A stretch of DNA of 58,141 nt, from contig JAPFCR010000016.1 in NCBI GenBank assembly GCA_026169375.1, forward strand, positions 1-58,141, given 5' to 3'. Below are positions 31,801-42,008 of this stretch, piece by piece (position 1 is the first letter of the stretch; every line of letters starts with the position of its first letter). The notes under the pieces were generated by a model, which saw nothing but the letters and a program-made list of their open reading frames with translations, was not told the origin of the DNA and did not search any database. The DNA is from Sporosarcina sp. (lineage in GTDB: Bacteria > Bacillota > Bacilli > Bacillales_A > Planococcaceae). A program made the translations under genes and the position numbers.

Positions 31801-33150
31801 ATGAATGAAATGATCGATCGCATCCCGCCACATAACAATGAAGCAGAGCAGTCGGTCATCGGGGCAATCTTTTTGGAGCCACAAGCTTTAATTACTGCTG
31901 CTGAGGTGTTAATGCCACAGGATTTTTATCGGGTTGCCCACCAGAAAATTTTTAGTACGATGCTCGATTTAAGTGATAAGGCGCAACCAATTGATGTTGT
32001 GACAGTCACAGAAGAGTTGACAGCTAAAAAGGAAATAGAAGATGTTGGCGGTATTTCTTATTTAACGGAAATTGCCAATGCCGTTCCAACTGCGGCGAAT
32101 ATTACACATTACGCCAAAATAGTAGAGGAAAAGTCTTTGCTACGCCGTTTAATACGTGTAGCTACACAAATTGTAGAAGATGGATTTACAAGAGAAGATG
32201 AAGTAGAAGCACTTCTATCTGAAGCAGAAAAAAACATGATGGAAGTTTCCAATCGACAAAATGCTGGGGACTTCAAACATATTAAAGATGTACTTGTTCA
32301 AACGTACGACAATATTGAGCTTTTGCATACAAGTCAAGGCGATGTGACTGGGATACCGACTGGTTTTACCGATTTAGATAAAATCACAGCAGGTTTCCAG
32401 CGAAATGACTTAATTATTGTAGCAGCACGTCCATCCGTTGGTAAAACTGCATTCGCTTTAAATATCGCCCAAAACGTTGCGACAAAAACATCAGAGAACG
32501 TAGCAATTTTCAGTTTAGAGATGGGGGCAGATCAACTCGTAAGTCGTATGCTTTGTGCGGAGGGGAATATTGATGCACAAGTGCTTCGAACAGGTGCTTT
32601 AGAAGCTGAAGATTGGCATAAGCTCACGATGGCGATGGGTAGTCTTTCAAATGCTGGAATTTTTATAGATGACTCTTCGGGAATCCGCGTCAATGAAATT
32701 CGTTCAAAATGCCGACGTTTACAACAAGAACATGGCTTAGGAATGATCATTATTGACTACTTACAGCTTATTCACGGAAGTGGTTCAGGTGAAAGTAGGC
32801 AGCAGGAAGTCTCTGAGATTTCACGTTCTTTAAAGGGACTAGCGAGAGAGTTAGAAATCCCAGTCATCGCTTTATCACAACTTTCACGTGGTGTAGAACA
32901 ACGACAAGATAAGCGTCCAATGATGTCTGACTTACGTGAGTCAGGAAGTATCGAGCAAGACGCGGACATTGTTTCATTCTTATACCGTGAAGATTATTAT
33001 GATAAAGAAACAGAAAACGAAAATATGATTGAAATCATTATTGCAAAGCAGCGTAACGGACCAACAGGAACGGTAACGCTCGCGTTTGTAAAAGAATACA
33101 ATAAGTTCGTCAATGTTGATTGGAGCGAACGACAAACACCAGCTTTTTAA
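31801..33150 (+). CDS. dnaB: Replicative DNA helicase (DnaB type; B. subtilis DnaC)
   Basis: The hexameric replicative helicase, 449 residues. The N-terminal domain starts RIPPHNNEAEQSVIGAIFL; the RecA-like domain has Walker A ARPSVGKTAFALNIA (about 209), Walker B IIIDYLQLIHG, and the arginine-finger region SDLRESGSIEQDADIV. It unwinds DNA at the fork together with DnaG. In B. subtilis the orthologue is named dnaC. purA, which follows it in B. subtilis, is absent; a terminator and a wall hydrolase gene come next. Confidence 0.96.
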   Translation: MNEMIDRIPPHNNEAEQSVIGAIFLEPQALITAAEVLMPQDFYRVAHQKIFSTMLDLSDKAQPIDVVTVTEELTAKKEIEDVGGISYLTEIANAVPTAANITHYAKIVEEKSLLRRLIRVATQIVEDGFTREDEVEALLSEAEKNMMEVSNRQNAGDFKHIKDVLVQTYDNIELLHTSQGDVTGIPTGFTDLDKITAGFQRNDLIIVAARPSVGKTAFALNIAQNVATKTSENVAIFSLEMGADQLVSRMLCAEGNIDAQVLRTGALEAEDWHKLTMAMGSLSNAGIFIDDSSGIRVNEIRSKCRRLQQEHGLGMIIIDYLQLIHGSGSGESRQQEVSEISRSLKGLARELEIPVIALSQLSRGVEQRQDKRPMMSDLRESGSIEQDADIVSFLYREDYYDKETENENMIEIIIAKQRNGPTGTVTLAFVKEYNKFVNVDWSERQTPAF

Positions 33151-33159
33151 AATAAAAGG

Positions 33160-33200
33160 AAATCGGTAAATCTTTTCAAAAAAGGTTTGCCGATTTTTTT
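33160..33200 (+). terminator. Terminator after the replicative helicase gene
   Basis: AAATCGG-TAAA and TTTG-CCGATTT pair and are followed by a T-run. Confidence 0.8.
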
Positions 33201-33252
33201 GATTTATATTATTACAGTTGTTGTAAGTAGGTTCCAGATAATTGGATGTTGT

Positions 33253-33269
33253 TATACATTTTTATTACA
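33253..33269 (-). promoter_or_regulatory. Candidate WalR box
   Basis: Read on the minus strand, TGTAAT-AAAAA-TGTATA matches the WalR consensus TGTWAH-N5-TGTWAH with one mismatch (T for A in the second half). It stands 128 nt before the wall hydrolase gene. Wall hydrolases are the usual WalR targets, but single near-matches are common in AT-rich DNA. Confidence 0.3.
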
Positions 33270-33396
33270 AATATGTATCATTTCACAATTAAGATTATAG
33301 ATATGGTATCTTAAGAAAGGATTAAAAGAGATTAATAAAACAACTCGCTTTGAGTGAAAAGTATAAAGTGTGAAATATTTAAAAGGGGAATTTGGA

Positions 33397-34866
33397 ATGC
33401 TGTTCGATTTAACTAAACGTGGCACCGAGAAATCGCCTACGTTGAAGAAAAACCGAAATTCTAACATACAAAAATTAATGATGTCTGGAATTTTATTAAT
33501 CGGTTTACCATTTGGTGTAAAATATGCAGAAGCAAATCAGTCAGAAGACTTTCAAACAATCCATCATGTGTATTTAGATGATGAATATATAGGGTTAGTA
33601 GCAGATGAAGAAAAGCTAGAACAATTACAAGCAGAGAAAATAGAAGAAGCCAAAAAAGAATATGCGGAGTATTCATTAGCGATTCAGGAGAGTTTATCCA
33701 TTGTTCCTGAACGCGTTTTTAGTGTGAAGGCAGATGACGAATCCGTATTAACACAACTCGATCAAGAACTAGCTGTAGAAACAGAAGGAATCGGGGTTCA
33801 AGTGAACGATGAAATAGCGCTGCATGTAAAAGATGAAGAAAGCTATGAAGAAGTCATCAAAGCATTTACATTGCAATCCGTTTCAGAGGAAGAGTTAGTC
33901 GCATATGAAGCTGCACAGGAAGAAGACACCGAATTCCATGAACTTGCTGAAGGGGAAACAAGAATTGCGAAAATGATTTTCAGTGCAGACATGGAGCCTA
34001 TCACTGAAAAGATAAAGCCGGAAGAAATTCTAACAGTTTCTGAAGCAGTAGAAGTTCTAAATACAGGTGCGTTAGCTGAAAAGAAATATGAAGTTCAAGC
34101 TGGAGACGTAATTGGAAAAATTGCAAATAAGCATAGTATGAAAACAAAAGAATTAATCGCAATCAATGATGACATAACTGAAGAGACAGTTTTACAAATT
34201 GGTGATGAATTGAATGTGACATTTGTAAAACCATATGTTGAGCTAGAAGTTCATTACGAATCAAAAAACAAACAAAGAATTGCTTATGAAAAAGTAACGA
34301 AAAAAGATGGAAAAATGGATAAAGGTAAAAAGAAAGTAACGCAAGAAGGAAAAGATGGAGAGAAAGAAATTACGGATTATGTTCGTAAGAAAAACGGACA
34401 AGTCATTGGAAGATCTATAATAGATGAAGAAATACTTTCTGAACCTGTTGAAGAAATAACCATAGTCGGAACAAAAGTAACCCCTTCAAAAGGCATAGGA
34501 ACTTTTAAGTGGCCGACAGTTGGCGGTTACGTTTCAAGTCAAATGGGTCAACGTTGGGGAAGGCTTCACAGAGGAATCGATATTGCACGACCATCGAACC
34601 GCACGATTTTAGCAGCGGATAATGGCGTTGTTGTTTCGACAGGTACTGAAGGTGGGTACGGGAATCGAATCATAATTGATCATAACAATGGATACCGTAC
34701 ATTATATGCACACTTATCTTCAATTAGCGTTAAACCTGGTCAAACAGTAAGCGCAGGGTCGTCCATTGGGATTATGGGATCGACAGGGAACTCTACAGGC
34801 GTTCACTTGCATTTTGAAGTGACTAAAAATGGAACACTAATTAATCCATTATCTGTACTCAATTAA
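33397..34866 (+). CDS. Secreted peptidoglycan hydrolase with LysM, G5 and M23 domains
   Basis: A 489-residue exported protein. A basic N-terminus and hydrophobic segment (SGILLIGLPFGVKYAEA, about 31-47) form a signal sequence or anchor. A long acidic middle region follows, then LysM (YEVQAGDVIGKIANKHSM to IGDELNV, about 230-280), a G5 domain (about 285-365), and an M23 endopeptidase domain (about 370-489) with the zinc ligands HRGIDIA and HLHFEV. M23 enzymes cut peptide cross-links. The ATG has AAAAGGGG upstream; the frame opens 9 codons earlier at a GTG. It sits directly before walRK, the regulator of wall hydrolases. Confidence 0.9.
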   Translation: MLFDLTKRGTEKSPTLKKNRNSNIQKLMMSGILLIGLPFGVKYAEANQSEDFQTIHHVYLDDEYIGLVADEEKLEQLQAEKIEEAKKEYAEYSLAIQESLSIVPERVFSVKADDESVLTQLDQELAVETEGIGVQVNDEIALHVKDEESYEEVIKAFTLQSVSEEELVAYEAAQEEDTEFHELAEGETRIAKMIFSADMEPITEKIKPEEILTVSEAVEVLNTGALAEKKYEVQAGDVIGKIANKHSMKTKELIAINDDITEETVLQIGDELNVTFVKPYVELEVHYESKNKQRIAYEKVTKKDGKMDKGKKKVTQEGKDGEKEITDYVRKKNGQVIGRSIIDEEILSEPVEEITIVGTKVTPSKGIGTFKWPTVGGYVSSQMGQRWGRLHRGIDIARPSNRTILAADNGVVVSTGTEGGYGNRIIIDHNNGYRTLYAHLSSISVKPGQTVSAGSSIGIMGSTGNSTGVHLHFEVTKNGTLINPLSVLN

Positions 34867-34887
34867 TTGAATCAATTATTTATAATC

Positions 34888-34932
34888 AAGAACCAAGAAT
34901 GTTTATGACAAGTAAACACTCTTGGTTCTTTT
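34888..34932 (+). terminator. Terminator after the M23 hydrolase gene
   Basis: AAGAACCAAG and CTTGGTTCTT form the outer stem with an inner GTTTA/TAAAC pairing, followed by TTTT. Confidence 0.85.
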
Positions 34933-35199
34933 CAATTGAGAAATGACTTTTCAGATGACTAGTTTTTCAGCAACGAAATTTATCATTATTGAAAATATTC
35001 CCCAGGAAATAATCAAAATGCATGGAAGAGTAGAACGTGCGAAACAAGTGAAATCGTGATAAAGTTAAAAGAATAAAGATGTTTTCATTAGGCAAAGGAT
35101 TTAGAGAATTGTTATTAATAATAAACATGGTGAATGATTAAAAAAGTAGTCTGGTCAAAAAATGATGATAGAAAATTATCAAATAGAAAGGAACGATCA

Positions 35200-35910
35200 A
35201 TGATGCAAGATAAAACAATACTCGTTGTAGATGATGAAAAGCCAATTGCAGATATATTACAATTTAATTTAACGAAAGAAGGATTTACTGTTTATTGTGC
35301 ATATGACGGGGAAGAAGCACTTGAAAAAGTAGAAGAAGTAAAACCAGATTTAATGTTATTGGATATTATGTTGCCAAAAAGAGACGGGATGGAAGTTTGT
35401 CGTGAAGTACGAAAAAAGTATGATTTTCCAATCATTATGTTAACGGCAAAGGATTCAGAAATAGATAAAGTACTAGGATTGGAATTAGGTGCGGATGATT
35501 ATGTCACAAAACCTTTTGGTACGCGAGAGCTCATTGCGCGTGTAAAAGCAAATTTACGCAGACATATGAAAGTAGCAACAGAAGAAGAGAAAGAATCTAA
35601 CGATGTTGTTGTAGGTCAACTGATTATCCAGCCAGATGCTTATATCGTTCAAAAGCGTGGAGAGTCAATTGAGTTAACACATCGTGAATTCGAATTAATT
35701 CATTACTTAGGGAAACATTTGGGTCAAGTTATGACGCGAGAACATTTACTGCAAACTGTTTGGGGATATGACTATTTTGGTGATGTCCGAACAGTCGATG
35801 TTACAATTCGAAGGCTACGCGAGAAAATTGAAGATACGCCGAGTCATCCGACATGGATTGTAACAAGACGTGGTGTAGGCTATTATTTACGCGATCCAGA
35901 ACAGGAATAA
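35200..35910 (+). CDS. walR: Essential response regulator WalR (YycF)
   Basis: WalR, about 236 residues, OmpR-family response regulator controlling cell-wall metabolism. Receiver domain with [16 protein letters not shown], phosphorylated Asp about 54 in LLDIMLP, the threonine in [10 protein letters not shown] and lysine in [11 protein letters not shown]. The C-terminal winged helix ends with [15 protein letters not shown] and [12 protein letters not shown]. The open frame begins at 35134, but AAAGGA places the start at the ATG at 35200 (or 35203). walK follows after 4 nt. Confidence 0.96.
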   Translation: MMQDKTILVVDDEKPIADILQFNLTKEGFTVYCAYDGEEALEKVEEVKPDLMLLDIMLPKRDGMEVCREVRKKYDFPIIMLTAKDSEIDKVLGLELGADDYVTKPFGTRELIARVKANLRRHMKVATEEEKESNDVVVGQLIIQPDAYIVQKRGESIELTHREFELIHYLGKHLGQVMTREHLLQTVWGYDYFGDVRTVDVTIRRLREKIEDTPSHPTWIVTRRGVGYYLRDPEQE

Positions 35911-35914
35911 TGGG

Positions 35915-37744
35915 ATGAAGAAACTCGGAATACTTCGTTCAATACATGTTAAGTTTGTGCTGATTTATGTATTGCTTGTTATAATCGCAATGCAGATTAT
36001 AGGATTGTACTTTATTAGAGGACTTGAAAATACGTTGAAAACTAACTTTATGGCATCAGTTGCGGACCGGATGAGTCTCGTAGAATATAGCGTACGTGAA
36101 GAATTAGTGAAAGAGCGTACGGAAGAAGATCCAACGATTGAGGAAAGTTTAAATAATGTATTGTCAGGGTTTGACTCGCAAGATATTAATGAAATTCAAG
36201 TCATAAACTCAAACTCTCGAATACTTGCAACTTCGGTGTTAGACAATAAAGTTAGAATTGGGCAACGCTCTTTAGATGATGTCGTAAAAAGAACAATTAC
36301 TTCAGGGGCAGTTAGCGAGAATGCCATTTATTTCAATAAGAATACAGGTAATCGAATTATGGTACGGGTCATTCCCGTGAAAAGTGAAGATGAAATCATA
36401 GGTGCAATTTATCTTGAAGCAAATATTGAAAAAATGTTTAAGCAAGTGCAGGAAATTAATCAGATTCTGGCAGGGGGCACTGCAGTCTCTTTAACGATTA
36501 CAATTATTCTTGGAATTTTTATCGCGCAAACGATGACGCGGCCAATTTCCGATATGCGAAGACAAGCGCAGGAAATGGCGAAAGGAAATTTCTCCAGAAA
36601 GGTACGTGTGTATGGAGATGACGAAATTGGGCAGCTTGCTGTAGCGTTTAACCATTTAACAAATCGTCTTCAAGAGTCGCAAGAGTTAACGGAAGGAGAG
36701 CGAAGAAAACTTACGTCTGTTCTAGAAAATATGACAGATGGGGTCATTGCAACAGATAGGAGAGGACGAGTTGTGCTTATTAACGAACCGGCGCTTCAAA
36801 TGCTAGGTGTTTATGATGAAGCACATATTTTAAATCGACCGATTTCTTCCGTTCTTGGCTTGGAAGAAACACAAACGTTTGAAGATTTATCGCAACAGAC
36901 GGATTCGATTGCGCTCGATTTTAGTACAGCAGATAAACCTTATATTTTACGTGCAAGTTTTTCGATTACGCAAAAAGAAACTGGGTTTGTCAATGGACTG
37001 ATCGTTGTTTTACATGATAATACGGAGCAAGAAAAGATTGATATGGAAAGACGTGAATTCGTATCTAACGTTTCACATGAATTACGAACCCCCTTAACAA
37101 CAATGCGGAGTTATCTAGAAGCGTTAGCTGAAGGCGCTTGGAAAGATAAAGAAATCGCACCTTCCTTTTTACGAATCACACGAACTGAAACAGAGCGAAT
37201 GATTCGCCTTGTTGAGGACTTGCTGAAGTTATCGAGAATGGATAGCGAAGATTACGATTTAAACAAGGAATGGGTAGAGTTTAATCGTTTTTTAAATTTT
37301 ATCATCGATCGATTTGAACTTTCAAAATCCCAAAATGTAAACTTTAGAAGATTGCTACCATCGACAAATTTATTCGTTGAAATTGATACAGATAAAATGA
37401 CGCAAGTAATCGATAATATTATTTCAAATGCGCTAAAGTATTCACCTGATGGCGGGGATGTCTATTTCGAGATATCCGTATTTGAAAAATATTTTAAAGT
37501 GATGATTTCGGATGAAGGCATGGGGATATCACCAAGTAATGTGAATCGAATTTTCGATCGTTTTTACCGAGCAGATCGTGCACGTTCTCGGGAGATGGGA
37601 GGAACAGGATTAGGACTTGCGATATCTCGGGAAATGATTATTGCGCATGGTGGAGAAATCTGGGCGGAAAGTGAAGAAGGAAAAGGAACGACAATTTTCT
37701 TTACATTACCATTTGAAATACATGAGGATGGTGAGTGGGATTGA
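35915..37744 (+). CDS. walK: Sensor histidine kinase WalK (YycG)
   Basis: WalK, 609 residues, membrane sensor kinase for WalR. Two transmembrane segments (about 12-32 and 183-203) flank an extracytoplasmic sensing domain. Then HAMP (about 204-257), PAS (about 262-365), the phospho-acceptor histidine in SNVSHELRTPLTT (about 388), and the ATPase domain with NALKYSP, DEGMGIS and GGTGLGLAIS. It localises to the division site and senses wall turnover. Starts 4 nt after walR; its 3' end overlaps yycH. Confidence 0.96.
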   Translation: MKKLGILRSIHVKFVLIYVLLVIIAMQIIGLYFIRGLENTLKTNFMASVADRMSLVEYSVREELVKERTEEDPTIEESLNNVLSGFDSQDINEIQVINSNSRILATSVLDNKVRIGQRSLDDVVKRTITSGAVSENAIYFNKNTGNRIMVRVIPVKSEDEIIGAIYLEANIEKMFKQVQEINQILAGGTAVSLTITIILGIFIAQTMTRPISDMRRQAQEMAKGNFSRKVRVYGDDEIGQLAVAFNHLTNRLQESQELTEGERRKLTSVLENMTDGVIATDRRGRVVLINEPALQMLGVYDEAHILNRPISSVLGLEETQTFEDLSQQTDSIALDFSTADKPYILRASFSITQKETGFVNGLIVVLHDNTEQEKIDMERREFVSNVSHELRTPLTTMRSYLEALAEGAWKDKEIAPSFLRITRTETERMIRLVEDLLKLSRMDSEDYDLNKEWVEFNRFLNFIIDRFELSKSQNVNFRRLLPSTNLFVEIDTDKMTQVIDNIISNALKYSPDGGDVYFEISVFEKYFKVMISDEGMGISPSNVNRIFDRFYRADRARSREMGGTGLGLAISREMIIAHGGEIWAESEEGKGTTIFFTLPFEIHEDGEWD

Positions 37745-39078
37745 AGTATATTGAAAGAATTAAATCAGTTGTGTTGATTGTACTCATCGGTCTTAGTTTA
37801 GTTTTAACTTTTTTAATATGGAATGCTGCACCTTATGACACGATTGGAAGGCAAACAACTGTAGATATTTCAATTGCAGAATCACCAGAGAAGAAAGATA
37901 TTGGTTCAATTATTCAACCTTATAAAATTAACTTTAACTATGAAGAAGGATTGACAGGAACAACAGATTCGGAAAAAATTACTTATATGATAGACCATTT
38001 AGAAAAGTGGAGAATGACAAACCCAGAGCTGATAGATGATTCATTTAGTGAAACGAAGTTAAATGAACTTCTTAGACAGCCGAATCGTCTAGTTCTTTAT
38101 TATCCTGATGATGTTCCCTTACCTGTTTATGAAAATGTATTAAATATTGAAAATCCAAACATTCCCGAAATCAGCTTTAATTTCATTGTCGTTGAATGGG
38201 ATTTAACAAATGCGGTACTTGATATACATTTTGTAAGTAGGGTAAATGAACTTCACTATAAGTCAACAGCAAAAATATATGAATCACAGACATTTTCACG
38301 AGAAGTGATTAATGTAGGGCGCACATATAGTCCATATATTGCTGTAAATGCGGAAGGTGGGAAGTTTATCACAGTGCCTACCGGCGAAATTAAATTGCTC
38401 CAAAATACGTATTTCCCAAGTGAAAGAGATGAAATTAATCCTACGCGTTTTAGAAGTGCATTATTTAGCGATCCACATGCGGTAAGAAGAAGTGAACCTA
38501 GTAAATATCGGGAGGAATTTCAAGATAATCATGCTTTAATGAGCGTAGACACTAAGAAAAAACAATTACAATTTGTTCATCCCATCGTAGAAAGTAAAGA
38601 ACTAGCAATCCCTTCTGAACTACTAGAGGACACGATTGATTTTGTGAATGAGCACGGCGGCTGGACTGATGAGTACCGATTTAGCAAGATGAACTTTCAT
38701 ACACGTTATGTCAGCTTTAAATTATACGTGCGAGGGATTCCAGTTCTTGGCGGCAATACTTTAACTGAAATAGAGCAAATTTGGGGAGAAGATGCGATTT
38801 ATCAGTATAAGAGGCCGTACTATACACTAGGAGATACATTACCTTCCGAAACAGAAACAGTCGTTTTACCGTCTGGAATTGATGTGGCGGAATCATTAAT
38901 GGCTGATCCGGAAGTGGATTTTAATACAATCGATGAAATTATCCCAGCTTATTATATGAGGCAAGATGTAGATTTAAATATATTCGTATTAGAACCGTCT
39001 TGGTACTACTTACAAAATGGGAAGTGGCACTGCTTCTCATCTGACTCATTGGGAGGTGGGAAGCTTGGATTGGAATAA
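37735..39078 (+). CDS. yycH: WalK regulator YycH
   Basis: YycH, 445-447 residues, a single-pass membrane protein (segment VVLIVLIGLSLVLTFLIW, about 12-30) with a large extracytoplasmic part. With YycI it forms a membrane complex that adjusts WalK activity. Candidate starts are a GTG at 37735 and a TTG at 37741; GAGG and GGTGAG in the walK 3' end support either. Overlaps walK upstream and yycI downstream, so the operon is translationally coupled. Confidence 0.88.
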   Translation: MGLKYIERIKSVVLIVLIGLSLVLTFLIWNAAPYDTIGRQTTVDISIAESPEKKDIGSIIQPYKINFNYEEGLTGTTDSEKITYMIDHLEKWRMTNPELIDDSFSETKLNELLRQPNRLVLYYPDDVPLPVYENVLNIENPNIPEISFNFIVVEWDLTNAVLDIHFVSRVNELHYKSTAKIYESQTFSREVINVGRTYSPYIAVNAEGGKFITVPTGEIKLLQNTYFPSERDEINPTRFRSALFSDPHAVRRSEPSKYREEFQDNHALMSVDTKKKQLQFVHPIVESKELAIPSELLEDTIDFVNEHGGWTDEYRFSKMNFHTRYVSFKLYVRGIPVLGGNTLTEIEQIWGEDAIYQYKRPYYTLGDTLPSETETVVLPSGIDVAESLMADPEVDFNTIDEIIPAYYMRQDVDLNIFVLEPSWYYLQNGKWHCFSSDSLGGGKLGLE

Positions 39079-39877
39079 AACGAAAACAATTTTTATCGTT
39101 GTTTTTGCGATTCTCAATGTCTTCTTATATTCGCTTTACTTGAGCCAACATACGGAAGCGCGTAACGTCCAAACTTTAAATGAAACATCTATTGATGAGT
39201 CATTAGAACAGGATAATATTACGTATGAAGAATTGCCAGATTATCCAAAGGAAATGTCTTATGTTTCAGCAGATATTTCAACATTTCCTAAAAGCGAACT
39301 AGATAAATATGAGGATCAACATTTCGTGACAACTGACGATACAATTTTGCATGCCACGTTAGAAGTTCCTTTTAATGTACAAAATGCAAAAGGAGATTAT
39401 TTACTTAATGATTTCTTGAAAGAGTATGTTCCTTATGGTGAAGAGTATTTACTCTGGGAGATCATTGAGGAAAATCAATTTGCAGTCTTTTTTCAAAAAG
39501 TTGAAGAATATCCAATTTACTTTAATGACAATGCGATGTTAATTGTTTATTGGGACGAAAAAGGAAATATTACAAGCTATGACCAACAACATTTTAGTGA
39601 GTTTGAACATTTTAATAAAAAGAAAGATATTTTGTCACCACGAGATGTGATTAATACGCTATATTCAAGAGATTATTTAAAGCGTGATTCTAAAGTGACA
39701 AGTGTTTCACTTGGTTATTCAACATTAATCACATTAACGAAAACGCAAGTGTTTGCACCGACATGGCGAGTTCGTGTAGAATTAGAAGATGGAGAATTCG
39801 AAGATCACTTCATGAATGCAGTTGAAGGAAAGATTATCGAGTTTAAAAGTGAACGGGATGAGAACGGAGAAGAATAA
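39065..39877 (+). CDS. yycI: WalK regulator YycI
   Basis: YycI, about 270 residues. The TTG at 39065, preceded by GGGAGGTGGG, gives LDWNKTKTIFIVVFAILNVFLY, matching the family opening (MDWNKTKSIFI in B. subtilis); the longer open frame from 39017 is not used. One N-terminal membrane segment, then an extracytoplasmic domain that pairs with YycH. Overlaps the yycH end by 14 nt. Confidence 0.9.
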   Translation: MDWNKTKTIFIVVFAILNVFLYSLYLSQHTEARNVQTLNETSIDESLEQDNITYEELPDYPKEMSYVSADISTFPKSELDKYEDQHFVTTDDTILHATLEVPFNVQNAKGDYLLNDFLKEYVPYGEEYLLWEIIEENQFAVFFQKVEEYPIYFNDNAMLIVYWDEKGNITSYDQQHFSEFEHFNKKKDILSPRDVINTLYSRDYLKRDSKVTSVSLGYSTLITLTKTQVFAPTWRVRVELEDGEFEDHFMNAVEGKIIEFKSERDENGEE

Positions 39878-39889
39878 GGAGTTTTGAAT

Positions 39890-40678
39890 ATGCGTTTTAG
39901 TGTACTTGCAAGTGGTAGTAGCGGAAATGCAATATTTGTCGAAAACGATGAACATCAATTTCTTGTCGATGCAGGTTTAAGCGGTAAGAAGTTAGAAGGA
40001 CTTTTTGCAAATATTAATCGTTCGATGGAAGATTTGGATGGAATTTTCGTGACACACGAGCATAGCGACCATATTAAAGGACTTGGCGTTGTTGCGAGAA
40101 GATACGGGATTCCAATTTATGCAAATGCGAAAACATGGCAAGCAATGGACGGCCTAATAGGTACAGTACCATCTGACCAATGTTTTGATTTTGATATGGA
40201 GACTGTGCAATCATTTGGTGGCTTAGATGTTGAATCTTTTGCAGTTTCTCATGACGCAGTAGATCCAATGTTTTATACATTTCATCAAAATGGTCGGAAG
40301 TTAGCAATTATTACAGATACAGGTTATGTTAGTGATCGCATGAAAGGAATTATTCGCGGAGCTGATGCGTTCGTTTTTGAAAGTAATCATGACGTCGGGA
40401 TGCTTCAAATGTGTCGTTATCCATGGTCAGTGAAGCGAAGAATTTTAAGCGATGTAGGGCATGTATCGAATGAAGATGCGGCGGTTGCTATGAGTGAAGT
40501 GGTTGATGAAAAAGAGACACGTATTTATTTATCTCATTTAAGCAAAGATAATAATATGAAGGATTTAGCCCGAATGAGTGTGTCTCAAACATTAGAAACC
40601 TGTGGCATTAAAACAGGTGAGTATGTCCATTTATTTGATACAGATCCCGAAGAACCAACGAAACTTGTGACTGTTTGA
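39890..40678 (+). CDS. walJ: Metallo-beta-lactamase-fold exonuclease YycJ/WalJ
   Basis: WalJ (YycJ), 262 residues, metallo-beta-lactamase-fold protein. The metal-binding motif is [10 protein letters not shown] (about 57-66), with further ligands in [10 protein letters not shown] and [10 protein letters not shown]. subtilis YycJ has been described as a 5'-3' exonuclease linked to mismatch repair, and its partner operon controls wall homeostasis. AAGGAG precedes the ATG at 39890 by 8 nt; an in-frame TTG lies at 39884. Last gene of the operon, followed by a terminator. Confidence 0.92.
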   Translation: MRFSVLASGSSGNAIFVENDEHQFLVDAGLSGKKLEGLFANINRSMEDLDGIFVTHEHSDHIKGLGVVARRYGIPIYANAKTWQAMDGLIGTVPSDQCFDFDMETVQSFGGLDVESFAVSHDAVDPMFYTFHQNGRKLAIITDTGYVSDRMKGIIRGADAFVFESNHDVGMLQMCRYPWSVKRRILSDVGHVSNEDAAVAMSEVVDEKETRIYLSHLSKDNNMKDLARMSVSQTLETCGIKTGEYVHLFDTDPEEPTKLVTV

Positions 40679-40729
40679 TCGATAGATGGTTAATATTTGA
40701 TTGATGAAATTGAATCGACTATAGTGAAT

Positions 40730-40780
40730 AAAAACCTTACTTTATAGTGGTATAAAAATGCCGACCAGTAAGGTTTTTAT
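40730..40780 (+). terminator. Terminator after the walRK-yycHIJ operon
   Basis: AAAAACCTTACT and AGTAAGGTTTTT form a 12-bp perfect stem around a 25-nt loop. Confidence 0.83.
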
Positions 40781-40804
40781 GACTCAAAAATGAAAGGATG
40801 ATGC

Positions 40805-41986
40805 ATGATGGATGACTTTACTCCAGTTCCAAGAAGTCCTAAACCAAATCATATGTGGACTTTTATCATTGGAGTTATTGGTGTTGTGGTCGGTGCTCTT
40901 TTAGTTTGGATTTTAACACCGACGGCAAAGCTTGACTCGTCAAATCCTGCTGTAAATGATGAACAAACAACTCAGCAAGAGCAAGTTCATCTTGACGTTC
41001 ATACTGATTTAACGGATGTTGTTAGTGACACAACAGACACAGTCGTAGGCGTTACCAATTTACAAACCGTTCGTGATTTCTGGTCTTCAACGGAGTCAAC
41101 ACAAGAAACAGGAACAGGTTCAGGTGTCGTTTATAAAAAAGAAAATGGAAAAGCGTATATCGTTACCAATCATCACGTCGTTGAAAATGCAGAAATCCTT
41201 GAGATTACCTTTGACGACGGGACAAAAACGGAAGGCAAACTCATTGGTAGTGATATGTGGACTGATTTAGCAGTTATTGAAATTGATGATGACTTAGTCG
41301 AAGACGTTGCGACATTCGGAGATTCTGATTTATTGAAACGTGGGGAAACGGTGATTGCGATTGGAAATCCACTTGGTCTTGGATTTTCTGGGTCTGTGAC
41401 AGTAGGAGTTGTTTCAGGGAAAGATCGATCGATTCCAATTGATTTTAACCGAGATGGGCAGGTCGATTGGTATGCCGACGTATTACAAACAGATGCAGCT
41501 ATTAACCCAGGTAACTCGGGAGGCGCGCTCATTAACTTAGCAGGAGAGTTAATCGGTATTAACTCGATGAAAATCTCCCAAGAAACAGTGGAAGGTATTG
41601 GACTTGCAATCCCGATTAACTTAGCAGCACCCATTATTAATAAATTGGAGAAATACGGTGAAGTTATTCGTCCGACGATGGGTGTAACTTTAATCGATTT
41701 AACGAGTATCCCGGCTCAACAACAATTTGTGTTGAAGTTGCCAGCTGATGTAAAACATGGTGTTGTAGTAAATGATGTGTTGCCAGATTCACCAGCGTTA
41801 GAAGCAGGTCTCGAGCGATATGATGTGATTGTAGAAATGGATGGCGAAAAGATCGAGAATATGATCGAATTACGAAAACATCTATATAATGAAAAAGCAG
41901 TAGGCGATTCGTTGAGCTTGAAAGTGTATCGAGAAGGAGAAATACTTGAGTTGGAAATGACATTAGAAGATGACATAACACTTTAA
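40805..41986 (+). CDS. htrA: HtrA-family serine protease
   Basis: HtrA/DegP-like protease, 393 residues (the YyxA position of B. subtilis). A single membrane anchor (about 17-38) leads to a trypsin-fold domain with the triad His in TNHHVVENA (about 123), Asp in WTDLAVIEID (about 154) and Ser in NPGNSGGALI (about 240). A C-terminal PDZ domain has GVVVNDVLPDSPALEAGL. It degrades misfolded proteins at the membrane-wall interface. AAAGGATG precedes the ATG. It stands after a terminator, so it has separate expression from the wal operon. Confidence 0.93.
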   Translation: MMDDFTPVPRSPKPNHMWTFIIGVIGVVVGALLVWILTPTAKLDSSNPAVNDEQTTQQEQVHLDVHTDLTDVVSDTTDTVVGVTNLQTVRDFWSSTESTQETGTGSGVVYKKENGKAYIVTNHHVVENAEILEITFDDGTKTEGKLIGSDMWTDLAVIEIDDDLVEDVATFGDSDLLKRGETVIAIGNPLGLGFSGSVTVGVVSGKDRSIPIDFNRDGQVDWYADVLQTDAAINPGNSGGALINLAGELIGINSMKISQETVEGIGLAIPINLAAPIINKLEKYGEVIRPTMGVTLIDLTSIPAQQQFVLKLPADVKHGVVVNDVLPDSPALEAGLERYDVIVEMDGEKIENMIELRKHLYNEKAVGDSLSLKVYREGEILELEMTLEDDITL

Positions 41987-42008
41987 TTTTCGCTAAATAA
42001 ATATAAAG

